DNA from: Paroedura picta
Taxonomy: Eukaryota > Chordata > Lepidosauria > Squamata > Gekkonidae
Direction of reading: 5' to 3'
DNA: 64,000 nucleotides
NCBI RefSeq assembly: GCF_049243985.1
Contig: NC_135369.1
Coordinates: 22,552,765-22,616,764, forward strand
Part shown: positions 31,916-43,219 of the stretch, piece by piece
Layout: each line of letters begins with the position of its first letter
Numbering within the stretch: position 1 is the first letter of the stretch
Program-made: the position numbers and the translations under genes
Notes under the pieces: generated by a model
The model's database searches: none
Told to the model about the DNA's origin: nothing
Seen by the model: only the letters and a program-made list of their open reading frames with translations

Positions 31916-32168
31916 GTTTAAACTACAACTACAACGATATAGGCTAGATATCAGGAAAAAAATTTTCGCAGTCAGAGATGTACAGCAGTGGAATAGGCTG
32001 CCTAAGGAGGTGGTGAGCTCCCCCTCACTGGCAGTCTTCAAGCAAAGGTTGGATGCACACTTTTCTTGGATGCTTTAGGATGCTTAGGGCTGATCCTGCG
32101 TTGAGCAGGGGGTTGGACTAGATGGCCTGTATGGCCCCTTCCAACTCTATGATTCTATGATTCTATGA
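31916..32168 (+). mobile_element. CR1 LINE 3' end with ORF2 C terminus
   Basis: Frame YRLDIRKKIFAVRDVQQWNR, then LPKEVVSSPSLAVFKQRLD is the conserved CR1 C terminus. The 3' untranslated part ends in repeated ATTCTATG units, the diagnostic CR1 terminus. Confidence 0.85.
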
Positions 32169-32188
32169 ATTGATCCAATGTTCTAGAT

Positions 32189-32323
32189 CAGAGGTAGTCA
32201 AACTGCGGCCCTCCAGATGTCCGTGGACTACAATTCCCATGAGACCCTGCCAGTGTGCCTACAGGGGCTCATGGGAACTGTAGTCCATGGACATCTGGAG
32301 GGCCGCAGTTTGACTACCCCTTG
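32189..32323. mobile_element. Palindromic hAT MITE, ACTACAATTCCC type
   Basis: Inverted arms from CAGAGGTAGTCAAACTGCGG to CAGTTTGACTACCCC. The left flank TTCTAGAT fits the family's target pattern; the right duplication is lost. Confidence 0.8.
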
Positions 32324-34081
32324 AATAAAAAGAGGGTGTTGGTCAGCGTGTGCAGAGTGCATTTTCCTGAGCACCAAGTAGCACCGTCCTGACGTATCTG
32401 AGAGAGAGCAGCTCCCAGCAAAAACCACGGAATTTTCATAGCTGAATGGGGATTTGAATCCAGGTCTCCCTGCTCTCGGTCTAATACTCAGATATACCCT
32501 ACTGCCCTGACAGGATCTCCCCTCCTTGTGCCACTTTGGTACAGGCAGCAATAACTTTTTCCAGCTCTATGCCGCCTTATGAGGCAGAGCCAAAGGTTAC
32601 AGGGAAAGTGATGGTGCTAAAAATCACAAGAGAAAACAGTTACACCCTAGAGGAAAGCGATAGTAAATCACAAGACCAGGAACAGATTGATACGAACACA
32701 CGCACAGCAGCAGCAACAGCTGTTTCCCCCCCCACACTATCCAAAAAAAGGGAAATCTCTTTCAAATCAGTGTTCTTTCCTCAACAGAGAGGGAACTCAA
32801 ACCTACTTCAAGATTTATTAATTCTACCCTAATTCCCCAGCCAGGAAAAGATGCAGCTCCTTAGCAGCGCTATTAGAAGGTGCTCTGCAGATGCTCAAAG
32901 GCATTATATTGTCACTTTACATACTTCCCACTAAAGCTGGCTGCTGTAACCATAATGAACCAAGTGACTCGGAGCATGTGCAGAGTGCTTATACTACAAT
33001 GTAGCCACAGACATCTCCATCAGGTTTGATTTTAATGGAACAGTCTTCCAGGTCAGGATGATGCAGCTTCTATCTAAATTTAAATCCTGCAACTCCTTGT
33101 TTTACAAATTTAAGTCAGAGCTTGGTTGTCACCCGTCACACACCCCCAGAGATGAACACGAACTGGCCAGCTTTTAAAATATTAAGAGAGGAGACTTCAG
33201 GTGAGTTAACAAAACCAGAAAACTTACCCTTTGGCAAGCCAGCGAGCCATTCCCAGCAGCTTAATTCCTCAGTTGCCTGCAAAAGATCATTCCATCAGAA
33301 GCGGAGTTAGATGGCTAGGAGTCTGCTCAGGGAATTAAAACCACACGGTCCATCAGGAATATTCTGGGATTCCTGTAGAAGGACCCCAAACCGCTGTGAC
33401 TCTCTCAATTTGAATATTGCCAGCAGCCTCCTCCTCCTTTTCCTCTTCCTCCTCTCTGTCCCAGCCTCCTAAGTCTGACACCAAACAAACCAGGAACAAC
33501 AGCCTTCCCCCCCCACCCTCTTCAAGATCTGGAGTTAACCCTTTCTCCTTCTGGCCAGCAACTGTTTGCTTTCACAATCCTGATAGGCATTCCTTGCTTC
33601 CTTGCTTATCTTTTCCTTTCTCTTGGGACATACGTGGAGATATTAGTCTCAGCAACAGACAGTGAAGCTGGCAGGGCAAATAGGAGCTATTGCAGATCCC
33701 AAAGGGCTCGTGATACACCTGATGTTTTTGTGAGAGTATTTTTTTCCACAGGCCACACATTTTTGTGGGAATTGCTGCCACAGGATTCGGTCGTGGACAC
33801 CAACTCAGAAAGCTTCCAAAGAGGAGTGGACAAAGTCACAAATGACTACTAATCATAGGAGATACCTACTCCCTCTAGTACTAGAGGTAGTAAATGCCTC
33901 TTTAAATCAGTTGCTGGGGCACATGGGCAGAGTGCTGCTGTTCAGGTAGTTATACCCCACTCAGGGTAAAGGACAGGATGTATAAGAAAAGGTTTGGAGG
34001 GAGTTACTGCTTAAGAACACACCAACTATGAACTTAAACACTTTCAGAACCCAAATTACTTCAGCACTGAAGTCTACTCAT
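32324..34081. other. No gene seen; long unannotated spacer
   Basis: The TCC-rich tract near 33425-33460 makes a Ser-rich frame on the plus strand. No splice-bounded coding signal on either strand. Confidence 0.45.
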
Positions 34082-34345
34082 TGCTATCTTGGGGGAACCT
34101 GCTTCCTCAGGAGGCGGTTTGGAGGTTTTTAAGCAGATGCTAATTCTGTGGCTGATTCTGTGAATTTAGGCAAATGGTGTGAGGGTGGGCTCTTGTGGCC
34201 CTTCTTCTATGCCCAGGATAATTCTGATTTCCACTTTGGGGTCAGGGAGGAATTTTTCATCAGTCCATTTTGGCCCAGGGATCCTGGAGGTTTTGTGCCT
34301 TCCTCTGGGCACAGAGCAGGGTCCGCTGGGGGAATGAAGGCAGGG
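34082..34345 (+). mobile_element. CR1-type LINE 3' part
   Basis: GGGGGAACCTGCTTCCTCAG, GGCGGTTTGGAGGTTTTTAA and TTTGGGGTCAGGGAGGAAT follow the CR1 C-terminal and 3' region pattern. Confidence 0.6.
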
Positions 34346-34553
34346 ATGCCAGCTCCATGTTTGGAAATACCTAGAGATATGGGGAGTGGGGAATGAGGAT
34401 GGGGTTTGAGGAGGGAATAGTCTTTAGTGGGTATAATGCCACAGGGTCCACCTTCAAAAACAGCCATTTTGTCCAGGTGAACTGACTGGTTGCCTGGAGA
34501 TCAGTTGTAATAGTGAGAAATTTCCAGTAACCACCTGACATCTGGCAACCCAA
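34346..34553 (+). repeat. GGTTGCCAGC-family copy
   Basis: GATGCCAGCTCCATGTTTGG, GGTATAATGCCACAGGGTCC, ending ACATCTGGCAACCC. Confidence 0.62.
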
Positions 34554-34555
34554 AG

Positions 34556-34645
34556 GGAGGGTAGATGTGAATTTACTGCATTGTACAGGGGGGTTGGACT
34601 AGATGCCCTTTGGGACCCCTTCTAACTATTTCTATTTTCCCAGAA
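34556..34645 (+). mobile_element. CR1 3' end, continuing 34082-34345
   Basis: GGGGGGTTGGACTAGATGCC and GGGACCCCTTCTAAC: the terminal CR1 stretch after the family copy, which therefore inserted into this CR1. Confidence 0.6.
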
Positions 34646-35152
34646 TGCCACGATTTAGTCTTAAAGGGGCAGTGGCACATAAGCAAACATAAAACTCACA
34701 CCATCTGTTATTCCTTTTTATACAGTCTTCTTATTTGTGGGCTTCCTAAAGGCAGGTGGTTGGCCACTGTATGAACATAATTCTGGAATGACTGGACCTT
34801 GGGTTTTTCCCAGCAGCATGGCTCTTCTTACACCAAACACTGTTATTTACCCATATATTCCAGGAACTGAACATCAGCTTCCTGCTGCCAGAGAGCAGAA
34901 CAGACCTGCAGGTGGGCCACGCAAGGTAACCAGTACCTGAGGTTCCACCTGGCTGGGAGGAGGCATCCCCAGGAGAGAGAAGCCAGACTGCAAACAAGAT
35001 ATGATAACAGAGGTGAGGCCTTATGCCTGAGTCAGGACTGTAAACATCACACGGAGTTCTCACCCTGAGTACACAAACACAAGCCCCAGCACTAGCACAA
35101 ACACACACAGAGATGGCAGGCAAGGCAAGCAGGGTGCTGCCTCTGCTCTCTG
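34646..35152. other. No gene seen; unannotated spacer
   Basis: A 125-codon minus frame at 34746-35123 is Cys-rich low complexity without domain or splice support. Confidence 0.45.
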
Positions 35153-35325
35153 AAAGGTTGCCAGCTGCAGACTGGAAAATACCTAGAGATTTGGGGGATG
35201 GAGCCGTGGGAGGGAGTGATGGAAGCTAAGCAGGGAATAACTACCCTCCAACCATTTTCTCCAGGGGAACTGATCTTGCAATTGTAATAGAAGGAGATCT
35301 CCAAGTGCCACCTGCAGGTTAGCAA
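35153..35325 (+). repeat. GGTTGCCAGC-family copy
   Basis: AGGTTGCCAGCTGCAGACTG, TTCTCCAGGGGAACTGATC, GTGCCACCTGCAGGTTAGCA. Confidence 0.62.
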
Positions 35326-36227
35326 ATCTAGACAAAGTGCTGGGGCTTTTTATTTCTTCAACAGGATGGAGAGAGTAAGCAGACAGAACTTTTTCTTCTT
35401 CCCTCCAAAGGGATACAACTCAGGGACACCTGGTGAAATTAGTGGGCAATATTTAATTCATGGATGGATAGACATTCCTGCTGTGAGACAATCCCTAGTT
35501 TTGATTAGTCTGAAAGAGGGTTAGGAAACGTGTGGAGAAGGAGGCCTATTGGCAATGATCACTAAACAGAGTCTCCAGTTTCAGGAGGAGGATACCTCTG
35601 AATGCCAGTGGCTAGGAGGCCATTGGTAGGGGAACCTGCAAGTAGACTGGGGGGTGGGTATTAGAAGACCATCACCAGAAACAGTATGTAATTTCCTTTG
35701 GTCTGATTCCTCAGAACTTATTTTATGTTCCTATTGCCCAAAGTTTTGAATGGGAGGTATCCAATGGAGGTAGCACCTGAACCCTACACCAGGTATGGTT
35801 GCCAGCTCTTTGTTTCCAGGCAAGGCTCCTGTGCCTTTAACTGTTATATGATGGGCACAAATTCAGGTACCACAGTGGGAAATGTTCCACCAGACGCATT
35901 TCTGATTTTGCAGCAATTTTTCATGACATAGGAACCCTACTGGGAAAATTTATTTTAAAGATGGCAATGCTAAATCAAGAAGAGTAGGCTTATATACCCT
36001 GCTTTTGACTGCCCATATACAGAGAAAAAAAGAACTTTTCCAAGGAAATTGGTACAAAAAATTTATGTATCAATAATTTTTTAAGGACCAACCAAAACGG
36101 TTTCTAGATATACTCCGTTTTCACAATTTTTCTTCAGTGGTTGATACTTTATACTCTTATCAAACAATTTTTATATATAAATAGGCCACCGGCTATTCCC
36201 CAATTGATTGACTGACATTCCCCACAA
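35326..36227. other. No gene seen; unannotated spacer
   Basis: AT-rich in the right part. No coding signal. Confidence 0.45.
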
Positions 36228-36490
36228 TAGTGGTTAGGAGTGCAGACTTCTAATCTGGCAAGCCGGGTTCGATTCTGCACTCCCCCACATGCAGCCAGCT
36301 GGGTGACCTTGGGCTCGCCACGGCACTGATAAAACTGTTCTGACCAAGCAATAATATCAGGGCTCTCTCAGCCTCACCTCCCTCACAGGGTGTCTGTTGT
36401 GGGAAGAGGAAAGGGAAGGTGACTGGAAGCTGCTTTGAGACTCCTTTGGGTAGAGAAAAGCGGCATATAAGAACTAACTTTTCTTCTTCT
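36228..36490 (+). mobile_element. tRNA-derived SINE with L2-type tail
   Basis: Head TAGTGGTTAGGAGTGCAGAC with B-box GGGTTCGATTCTGC; tail GCATATAAGAACTAAC then TTTTCTTCTTC. Well preserved. Confidence 0.85.
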
Positions 36491-36956
36491 GGGGCACTAT
36501 ATGCATGGGAATCCAGGAGAATCTCAACCAGATGTGCCAGATGCAGGGGAAGGAGGAGGGGATTATATAATTGGATGCTGCAAACAAGGGACCCTGCTGT
36601 GTTGCAGGAATTTTCCCTATCTCTATGGGTTTTACCTCAGGAGACAATGGCTCAATGGCAGGATACTCTGCAGAAGCCCTTCCTCTCCCGTCCCGTCCCG
36701 TCCCGTCCCGTCCCCTCCCCTCTCCAGGCTCCACCTCCAGAATCTTCAGGCATGCTACTTCCTAGAGTTAGTCACCTTAGTTTTATCACAGGAAAGACCA
36801 TGCGGTGCTGTTCCAGTTACACAGCTAGAGGGAGGCATCACATGGCACCGTTTCATCAGGTCTCTTACCCCTGTCTCCAGTACATGCATTACTATGTTAC
36901 ATCTGACACACGGTAAGACCCCAGGCAAAACTGTGTCCAGGATTAGGGGCAGGCAC
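36491..36956. other. No gene confirmed; contains a (CCCGT)n tract
   Basis: A 252-codon plus frame spans 36501-37259, the longest of the window. It runs through the (CCCGT)n tract at 36686-36720 and a repeat copy, so it is best read as chance. Confidence 0.5.
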
Positions 36957-37150
36957 TATGGTTGCCAAATTCAAACTGATCTCCAGACTACAGAGATTGG
37001 TTTCCCTGGAGGAAATGGAAGCTTTGGAGGGCACAGAGTCCATGACGCCAAAGGCCTGCGCACACCCTGCCCTTCCCAAAATCCACCCTCCCTAGGCATC
37101 ACCCCCCCCAAATATCCAGGGATTTCCCAACCCAGCGTTGGTGACCCTAG
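36957..37150 (-). repeat. GGTTGCCAGC-family copy
   Basis: TGGTTGCCAAATTCAAACTG, CTGATCTCCAGACTACAG, GGATTTCCCAACCCAGCG, with inverted ends visible. Confidence 0.65.
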
Positions 37151-37204
37151 TAGGGAACTCCGGCTGATGGGAAGCCAGTCACGGCAGTACCCACCTGAAA
37201 GGAA

Positions 37205-37420
37205 GAACTGTGGCACAGTGGCAGGCTATTTGCTTGGCATGCAGAAGGTTCCCAGTTGAATCCCCAGCATCTCCAGTTAAAAAGATCAGGAAGGAAGTGG
37301 CAGGCAAGCCCTTTTAGCCAAACCTCAGGACAGCGGCTGCCGGTCAGAGCGGACAAGGCTGACCAGGGATCTGACTCAATAACGTCATGTGTTCGTGAGA
37401 CAGATTCATTGGCTGAGCAA
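37205..37420 (+). mobile_element. tRNA-derived SINE, GGCTCAGTGGCAGAG type
   Basis: GTGGCACAGTGGCAGGCTAT, GGCATGCAGAAGGTTCCC, then ATCCCCAGCATCTCCAG-type body and GATCTGACTCAATAACG near the end. Confidence 0.68.
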
Positions 37421-38325
37421 CACCATCCTTTAGAGGAAAGTCAGAAGGCAGGCATTTCAAGAATAGCTGTTTTGAAACTGCGGACGCTGAAATTAGGGCT
37501 TGAATCCTTCAGGGCATTTCTGCAGGTGGAATTGTTTGCAGCTGTGGAACACTAAACATTTCCCAAAGTGGCAGCATGAGGGGGGGGGGAGAGATTGGGG
37601 GCTGCAAGCCAGGAAGGAGGGGAGGAAGTGGCACTCTGTGGTTAGAAATCCTGTCTGCAGAATACTGGTGGATCCAAGCTATTGCCTAATCTTTTCTGGG
37701 AACAAATAAAACTGGCTTCAACTGAGATCATTTGACTGACATGTTATGGTTCCTCCCTTGAGAGAGAAAGCTCTTTTGCAGCTCCTCCTTTCCAGGGTCT
37801 TTTAAGGGGAGATGACCGAAGTCAAACTGGAGACCTTCTGCATGCAAAGGAGGTTGCCGTAGAGCTACGGGGGCTCTCACCTTCCTGCTCTTTTAATTGT
37901 TTTGTTTAAAAAATAAAATAAAATAAAAATTCCTCTCCTACCCTTTCCAGGTAAATCTCTCTCCCAGGACATATTTAACTGTTTAGAAGCCCTTCTGCAA
38001 TGATCCTAAGAAGGCTGAGTCCGGCCAGCCGCTGCCATTATCTGATTCCCACCTTTTCAACTGTGCTTTTCTCAAAACCTGAAAAGCAAACAGGTGGCTC
38101 CCCAGATCTTTATAGAGTGTGACAAAGAGGGAGCACTGCCAAAGATTTCTCTGCTCACTGCTCAGCAAGGTACAGTCCACACCTTTCTTTAAAACCATCA
38201 CAGCTCAGCTTCTGATAATGTGGAAGAGATTATAAAGCCAGGAGTGCTTTATTCCCACCAACATGGCCAGATAACCCCAGCCAGTGCCCAGACCAAAGGG
38301 TATTATATATCTATTTGCTTCCTGT
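37421..38325. other. No gene seen; unannotated spacer
   Basis: G-run at 37579-37588 and an AAATA-rich patch near 37910. No coding signal. Confidence 0.45.
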
Positions 38326-38520
38326 ATACCCTGTTTGTCTCCCCAGCGAGGATCCAAAGTAGCTTACGTTGCTTGTCTCTTCCATTTTAACATCACAACA
38401 ACCCTGTGAGGTAGGTTAGTGACTGGCCCAAAGGCACCCAATATCCTTCCATAGCAGAAAGGGGATTCAAACCTGGGCCTTCTCAGATCTTAGTCTACCA
38501 CGACACCACATTGGCTCTCA
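38326..38520 (-). mobile_element. Old tRNA-derived SINE
   Basis: GTGAGGTAGGTTAGTGACTG, then GATTCAAACCTGGGCC and a reversed head ending ACACCACATTGGCTCT. More diverged than the main family. Confidence 0.55.
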
Positions 38521-38939
38521 AATACGTGGGATTAAGGGGCCATTACTGTCACTTGCATCTGGTACTAATGTACTGAGTTCTCTGTTGAATTTCACATATT
38601 GCATCGTGCCGTTACAATCCCAAAAATGTTTCTGCAGATCAGTTTTTATATAATATGTAATGTAATTACCATGGCTACATGTTGGAAATCTAAGCCCTCC
38701 CTCCCTCCACCCCCCCCCCAAAAAAAACTAAAGAAGTTTTTATATGAAGTTAATGGAGTTTCAGAAAGCCCCCAGGCTCTTACCAGAAACAGCTGGTGAC
38801 TGGAATAATGTACTTCACAAAACAGAAATGTCTGTGCTTGATATCTGATTTTTTAGCTAAGAATAATTTGTTTCTTTTTATATGTATTAGATAGATATTG
38901 TTTATCTATTTTATAATTTTAAAAGGGAATGTCGGATGG

Positions 38940-39410
38940 GATAGGATAGCCCGATCTCATTAGATCTTGGACGCTAAGAAGAAGAAGAGTTGGTTCTTAT
39001 ATGCTGCTTTTCTCTATCCAAAGCGGCTTACAATCACCTTCCTTTCCTCTCCCCATAACAAACACCCTGTGAAGTGGGTGAGGCTGAGAGAGCTCAGATA
39101 TTACTGCTCGGTCAGAACAGCTTTATTAGTGCTGTGCTGAGCCCAAGGTCACCCAGCTGGCTGCATGTGGGGAAGGAGCAGGGAATCAAACCCGGCTCTC
39201 CAGATTAGAAATCCACACTCCTAACCACTACACAAAGCTGGCTCTAAGCAGGGTCAGGACTTGGAAGGCAGATTTCCAAGGATAGTTCTACAAAGGAAGG
39301 CAATGACAAACCACCGCTGCTTTTCTCTTATTTTGAAAGCTCCTTGCTGGAGTGATTGTAAGTCAACAGTGACTTGACACCCTATTTACATACAAGCACA
39401 GTTTTAAAAG
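38940..39410 (+). mobile_element. 5S-rRNA-derived SINE split by a tRNA SINE
   Basis: CCCGATCTCATTAGATCTTG, then GACGCTAAG, matches the 5S rRNA interior; it resumes with CTAAGCAGGGTCAGGACTTG. The tail GTAAGTCAACAGTGACTTGA resembles Bov-B/RTE ends. CTAAG is duplicated at the insertion point. Confidence 0.78.
38981..39245 (-). mobile_element. tRNA-derived SINE nested in the 5S SINE
   Basis: Left tail AGAAGAAGAGTTGGTTCTTA, right head CTAACCACTACACAAAGCTG. Younger than its 5S host. Confidence 0.85.
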
Positions 39411-39469
39411 GCAGCTGTGCAGACTGTATACATCTGTGTGACTTCCCCATTAGCTAGCCAGAACCCCCC

Positions 39470-39516
39470 CCCCATCCCCATTCCCCATTCCCCATTCCCC
39501 ATTCCCCATTCCCCTG
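39470..39516. repeat. (CCCCATT)n minisatellite
   Basis: About six units of CCCCATT after a C-run. Confidence 0.92.
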
Positions 39517-39639
39517 TCTTCAGACTTCAGGTCACAGGAGTCAGGGCCTTGTTGGTGATGGTGCTGTAGTTGGGGAAATCCTTCCTTCTTCAGACCCACC
39601 TGGCCCCTACCTTAACACCTTTCAGTCAATGGACTAGAT

Positions 39640-39775
39640 CATGGGTAGTCAAACTACGGCCCTCCAGATGTCCGTGGACTACAATTCTCAGGAGCCCCTG
39701 CCAGCGAATGCTGGCAGGGGCTCCTGGGAATTGTAGTCCACGGACATCTGGAGGGCCGCAGTTTGACTACCCCTG
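39640..39775. mobile_element. Palindromic hAT MITE, ACTACAATTCCC type
   Basis: Nearly perfect inverted arms. Perfect duplications GACTAGAT at 39632-39639 and 39776-39783. Confidence 0.88.
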
Positions 39776-39950
39776 GACTAGATCCTGAGGACAGCTTCTC
39801 AAGCAGTGGCGTTTGCACTAGCAGAAGGTTCCCTGCACCACAGCATAGGATCCAAAGCTCTCCTTCCCCTTTAACCAGGGACAGCCCCACTGTTGTTTTT
39901 TGTCCCTCCTTACCAGGATAAATTGCTTTCCAAATTTTTCCATTTGAAGA

Positions 39951-40192
39951 AAAAAAGATGAGTTTTATACCCCGATTTTCACTACTAGAAGAAGTCCCAA
40001 AGTGGCTTACAAACACCTTTCTCTTCCTCTCCCTGCTATGGACACCCTGCGAGGTACATGGGGCTGAGAGAGCTCTAAGAGAACTGTAACTGCCCCAAGG
40101 TCACCCAGCTAGTTGCTTGTGGAGGAGGAGTGGGGAATCCAACCTGATTCTCCAGATTAGAGGCTGCTCTTAACCATTACATCATGCTGGGG
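39951..40192 (-). mobile_element. tRNA-derived SINE with L2-type tail
   Basis: TTTTATACCCCGATTTTCAC, AAGTCCCAAAGTGGCTTAC, CTTAACCATTACATCATGCT. Confidence 0.75.
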
Positions 40193-40439
40193 ATATATGG
40201 TCAAAATACAGTGATCCTACAGAATCACCAGGGTTGTAGGCAGATGTATGTCTTCTGCATCATTATTTGGCGGGAACACTTCCTGCTTTGGGGACCCTGG
40301 TGAATTGCTGTGACCATTTTTGCCTTTGGTAGAACCTTTTTTAAAAAAAAGCCCCATAGCTGTTGGGTACCAGCAGTACACTCTCTCCCCTTCTACCACC
40401 ACCCACAAACGCTCTGTCTACATAGCAAATGTGATTCAG

Positions 40440-40655
40440 GTTTGCATTGTGGATTAGAGAACTGGACTAAGATCTGGGCGACCCCAGGTTCGAATCCCCA
40501 GTGTGGGGGCTCTGTGGGGAATCTTGGGCCAGACACTCCTCACACTTTATCCAGATGATGCTGTCATGATAAAATGGAAGAGGGCAGAAATATATTTAAA
40601 GGGGCGCAAAAAGGCAGGGTATCAATATTTAAATAAATAAAACTGTTGTTAATAG
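40440..40655 (+). mobile_element. Third tRNA-derived SINE type with L2-like tail
   Basis: GCATTGTGGATTAGAGAACT and CCAGGTTCGAATCCCCAGTG give a tRNA-like head with a clean B-box. The end GGGTATCAATATTTAAATAA is L2-like. Confidence 0.6.
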
Positions 40656-40781
40656 CAACATACTCCAGCACAGTGTAGTGCCAGGTGTAGCTCACCCTCT
40701 CTCTTTACACTTCACATCCCCTGAAGATAGGAGCAATATGCTCTAGTTAATAAATATTATGTGATTTATTACCCTATTGAT

Positions 40782-40784
<3 letters not shown>

Positions 40785-40857
<73 letters not shown>
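40785..40857. repeat. (AT)n microsatellite
   Basis: About 36 uninterrupted AT units. The Ile-Tyr frames over it are artefacts. Confidence 0.97.
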
Positions 40858-40858
<1 letters not shown>

Positions 40859-40924
40859 CATTAGACCCCCCCAGCCATATGACCCTAATCCCATCCGAAC
40901 GTAATAACATGAACAGCAGAGGTG

Positions 40925-41102
40925 TTTGTACCCTGCTTTTTATTACCAGAAGAAATCTCAAAACACTGAGCCAGGTGAGGCTGAGAGAGTTCTGAGAGAA
41001 CTGTGACTAGCCCAAGGTCACCCAGCTGGCCGCATGTGGAGGAGGAGTGGGGAATTAAACTTACTTCTTCAGATTAGAGATCACTGCTCTTAAACACTTG
41101 GT
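40925..41102 (-). mobile_element. Partial tRNA-derived SINE
   Basis: TGTACCCTGCTTTTTATTAC, GGCTGAGAGAGTTCTGAGAG, CAAGGTCACCCAGCTGGCC, reversed. Confidence 0.65.
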
Positions 41103-41777
41103 TACCTGTTGCCATTCATCTGTAATAAGAATTGGCCTTTCTGTCCATATTTTTTCTTTATACCCTTGTTTCAATTGTATTTATGTCCTACAAGCATAAC
41201 CACTAAAACCAATCCACGTTCCATTACCATGCATGTAAAGGGCGGCGGGGCGAGGGGGCGGGGAGAGGCGGTAGCATCCTTTTCCCAAGTTGGGGAAACG
41301 TTAACCCCACCCCTCCCCTTTTTATTCTTAATAGCAACACAAGTTTGCAACTATACTACCCTTCTGTGGTCAAACAGGATAGGGAGAAGGTCTTGAGACA
41401 AACAAGTGATAATTAAGGAAGGAAATGGAAAAATTATGTAGAAGGAGCTAGAAATGAGCCAAGTATGGGGAGGTGAAGGGAAAGAGGGAAATATCGCCTG
41501 CAACACAATGACTCCCTCTGTGCAAGGTCTGGCTGAGCCGGGTGCAAGGAAAGGAAGAGGGAAAGGCTAGACTACTGGGAAAATGACCTGCAGGCTGGCG
41601 ATGACTGCAGCAGCCGTGCTGTCTTGCCTCGCTCCAGGGCTGGCTTGACATTATCAGCCGGGCAAATTTGCTGCGGTTTTGGAGAAAGGCGGATCTAGGC
41701 GATCTCTTGTTTGCTATGCTCAGACGGTCCTGCGCCCCTCGTGGCTGACGTCAGAACTGCATCTGAAGAACAACAAA
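41103..41777. promoter_or_regulatory. Low-repeat stretch with GC boxes and a CRE; possible promoter
   Basis: Free of named repeats. A GC-box cluster (GGGCGGCGGGGCGAGG, then GGGGCGGGG) lies at 41240-41262, and a perfect CRE, TGACGTCA, at 41746-41753 beside more CpG than the surroundings. No exon with a clear frame was found next to it. Confidence 0.25.
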
Positions 41778-41925
41778 ATTAGATTCAGGTGGGTAGCCGT
41801 GTTGGTCTGAAGCAGCCACTAGGGGCTGAAGTTGGTCTTAAAGGTGCTATTGGACTCTAATTTTGTTCAACAAAACTAAATCAGAGTCCAGTGGCACCTT
41901 TAAGACCAACAAAGATTTATTCTGG
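41778..41925. mobile_element. Two Penelope-like tails, inverted
   Basis: Plus-strand part: GGTAGCCGTGTTGGTCTGAA to GGTCTTAAAGGTGCTATTGG. Then the reversed part GTCCAGTGGCACCTTTAAG to AACAAAGATTTATTC. The two tails point towards each other. Confidence 0.55.
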
Positions 41926-42167
41926 TGCCTGGAGATAGGTTGTTAATCCCGGCAGATCCCCAGCCAACACTGGAAGGTTGGTTCCCCTAGGGGAGGTCAC
42001 TTTTTAAAATATTGCGCAATGTAAGATTTTTATCTATTACCCAAAGTTTTGAAAATTAAGACTTCAGGGAGAAAAATTCCAGCATGCTTTGCTAGTTTCC
42101 AGTTTACAGGGAAATATTTATGCAGGGAAACTTCGACAAATTTAGTTCAGCTTTGACAAATTTAGTT
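41926..42167. other. Partial GGTTGCCAGC-like fragment and spacer
   Basis: GGTGCCTGGAGATAGGTTG and AACACTGGAAGGTTGG recall the family at 41928-41990. The rest shows a small tandem duplication TTTAGTTCAGC near 42140-42172. Confidence 0.4.
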
Positions 42168-42345
42168 CAGCAGTGGAATAGGCTGCCTAAGGAGGTGGTG
42201 AGCTCCCCCTCACTGGCAGACTTCAAGCAAAGGTTGGATTCACACTTTTCTTGGATGCTTTAGGATGCTTAGGGCTGATCCTGCGTTGAGTGGGGTTGGA
42301 CTAGATGGCCTGTGTGGCCCCTTCCAACTCTATGATTCTATGAGA
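42168..42345 (+). mobile_element. CR1 LINE 3' end
   Basis: CAGCAGTGGAATAGGCTGCC, GGTGGTGAGCTCCCCCTCAC and CCTTCCAACTCTATGATTC. Same subfamily as 31916-32168. Confidence 0.82.
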
Positions 42346-43219
42346 TTTACTTCTTAATCTGCAGTCATAAAGAAAGTACTGTCTATTTTCCCTCCTCATT
42401 TCATTCCCTTGCAAGTGAAGAGAAATCCTTACATAGCCCACGGTCCTCCAATTCCAGATGGGTGCAGTTCAGAAAAAGTGGACTCTGGCTACGTGTTCTT
42501 ATTAGTGGTCCCCACTCCCGTTTTAATTCAGAGCCCAGGAACTGTGTATGTATGAGATGGTATCGAAATCATATATGAAAGCGTACAGCTCCTCCTGGTG
42601 GACAAGATACCACACATCCAGCTAGCCAGTAACCCGACTGCTGTTGCAAGGTTTCCATTGGGAGTTCAGTGCACACACCATAAGATAGCCCTGCATTAAG
42701 GTTTTGTGGGGTTGTGCATTTTGGGTGGTGTTCGTGTGTCTGTTGGAATGAGGAGACATAGAGGATTCTGCTCCGTAAATTTTAATAGTGCTTATGCAAG
42801 AATATGGTTCTTGTCGGGGTTTTCCACGTCATCCCTTACTTTTTTTGCAACATACTGAGGTCTGGCGACACGTGAAGACAATGGATCGTAATCCCATCTC
42901 CCCTGCCACTGACATAGGCCTTGGGAAAACCACTTAACCACTATCTAGACCAGCCATTCTCAGCCTTCTTTTTTACCATGGTCCTTTTAGAGCCCTTCTC
43001 GGGATCCAGGACCCTCTGCAGTAGGCTGGCTGCTTGCACAATGAGCTAGACTAAAAAAGGCTTAAGCTAAGAGTGAACCAACTATACTCGATGTACCGTG
43101 TATGAGAGACAGATTTCTAGAACATACGGCCCAGAAAAGCTTGTGCGTTCATTACACCCCTTCTGCTATCGCTCGAGCAGTTACCGAGCTCATTTCAAGG
43201 TATGGGCAGTCACTGATTC
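42346..43219. other. No gene seen; a degraded hAT end at 42960
   Basis: CAGCCATTCTCAGCCTTCTT at 42953 looks like an old hAT end. No coding signal. Confidence 0.4.

Noticed and set aside
33417-33665. Ser-rich open frame
   Set aside because: It translates a TCC-rich low-complexity tract; no splice sites or conservation signal visible.
36228-36300. Possible tRNA gene
   Set aside because: A- and B-box words are present, but the cloverleaf is incomplete and the sequence continues as a SINE. The same holds for the Sauria SINE heads.
36501-37259. 252-codon open frame, the longest of the window
   Set aside because: It runs through a (CCCGT)n tract and a dispersed repeat copy; no domain and no splice context. 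Best read as chance.
40743-40995. Open frames rich in Ile-Tyr
   Set aside because: They are translations of the (AT)n microsatellite.
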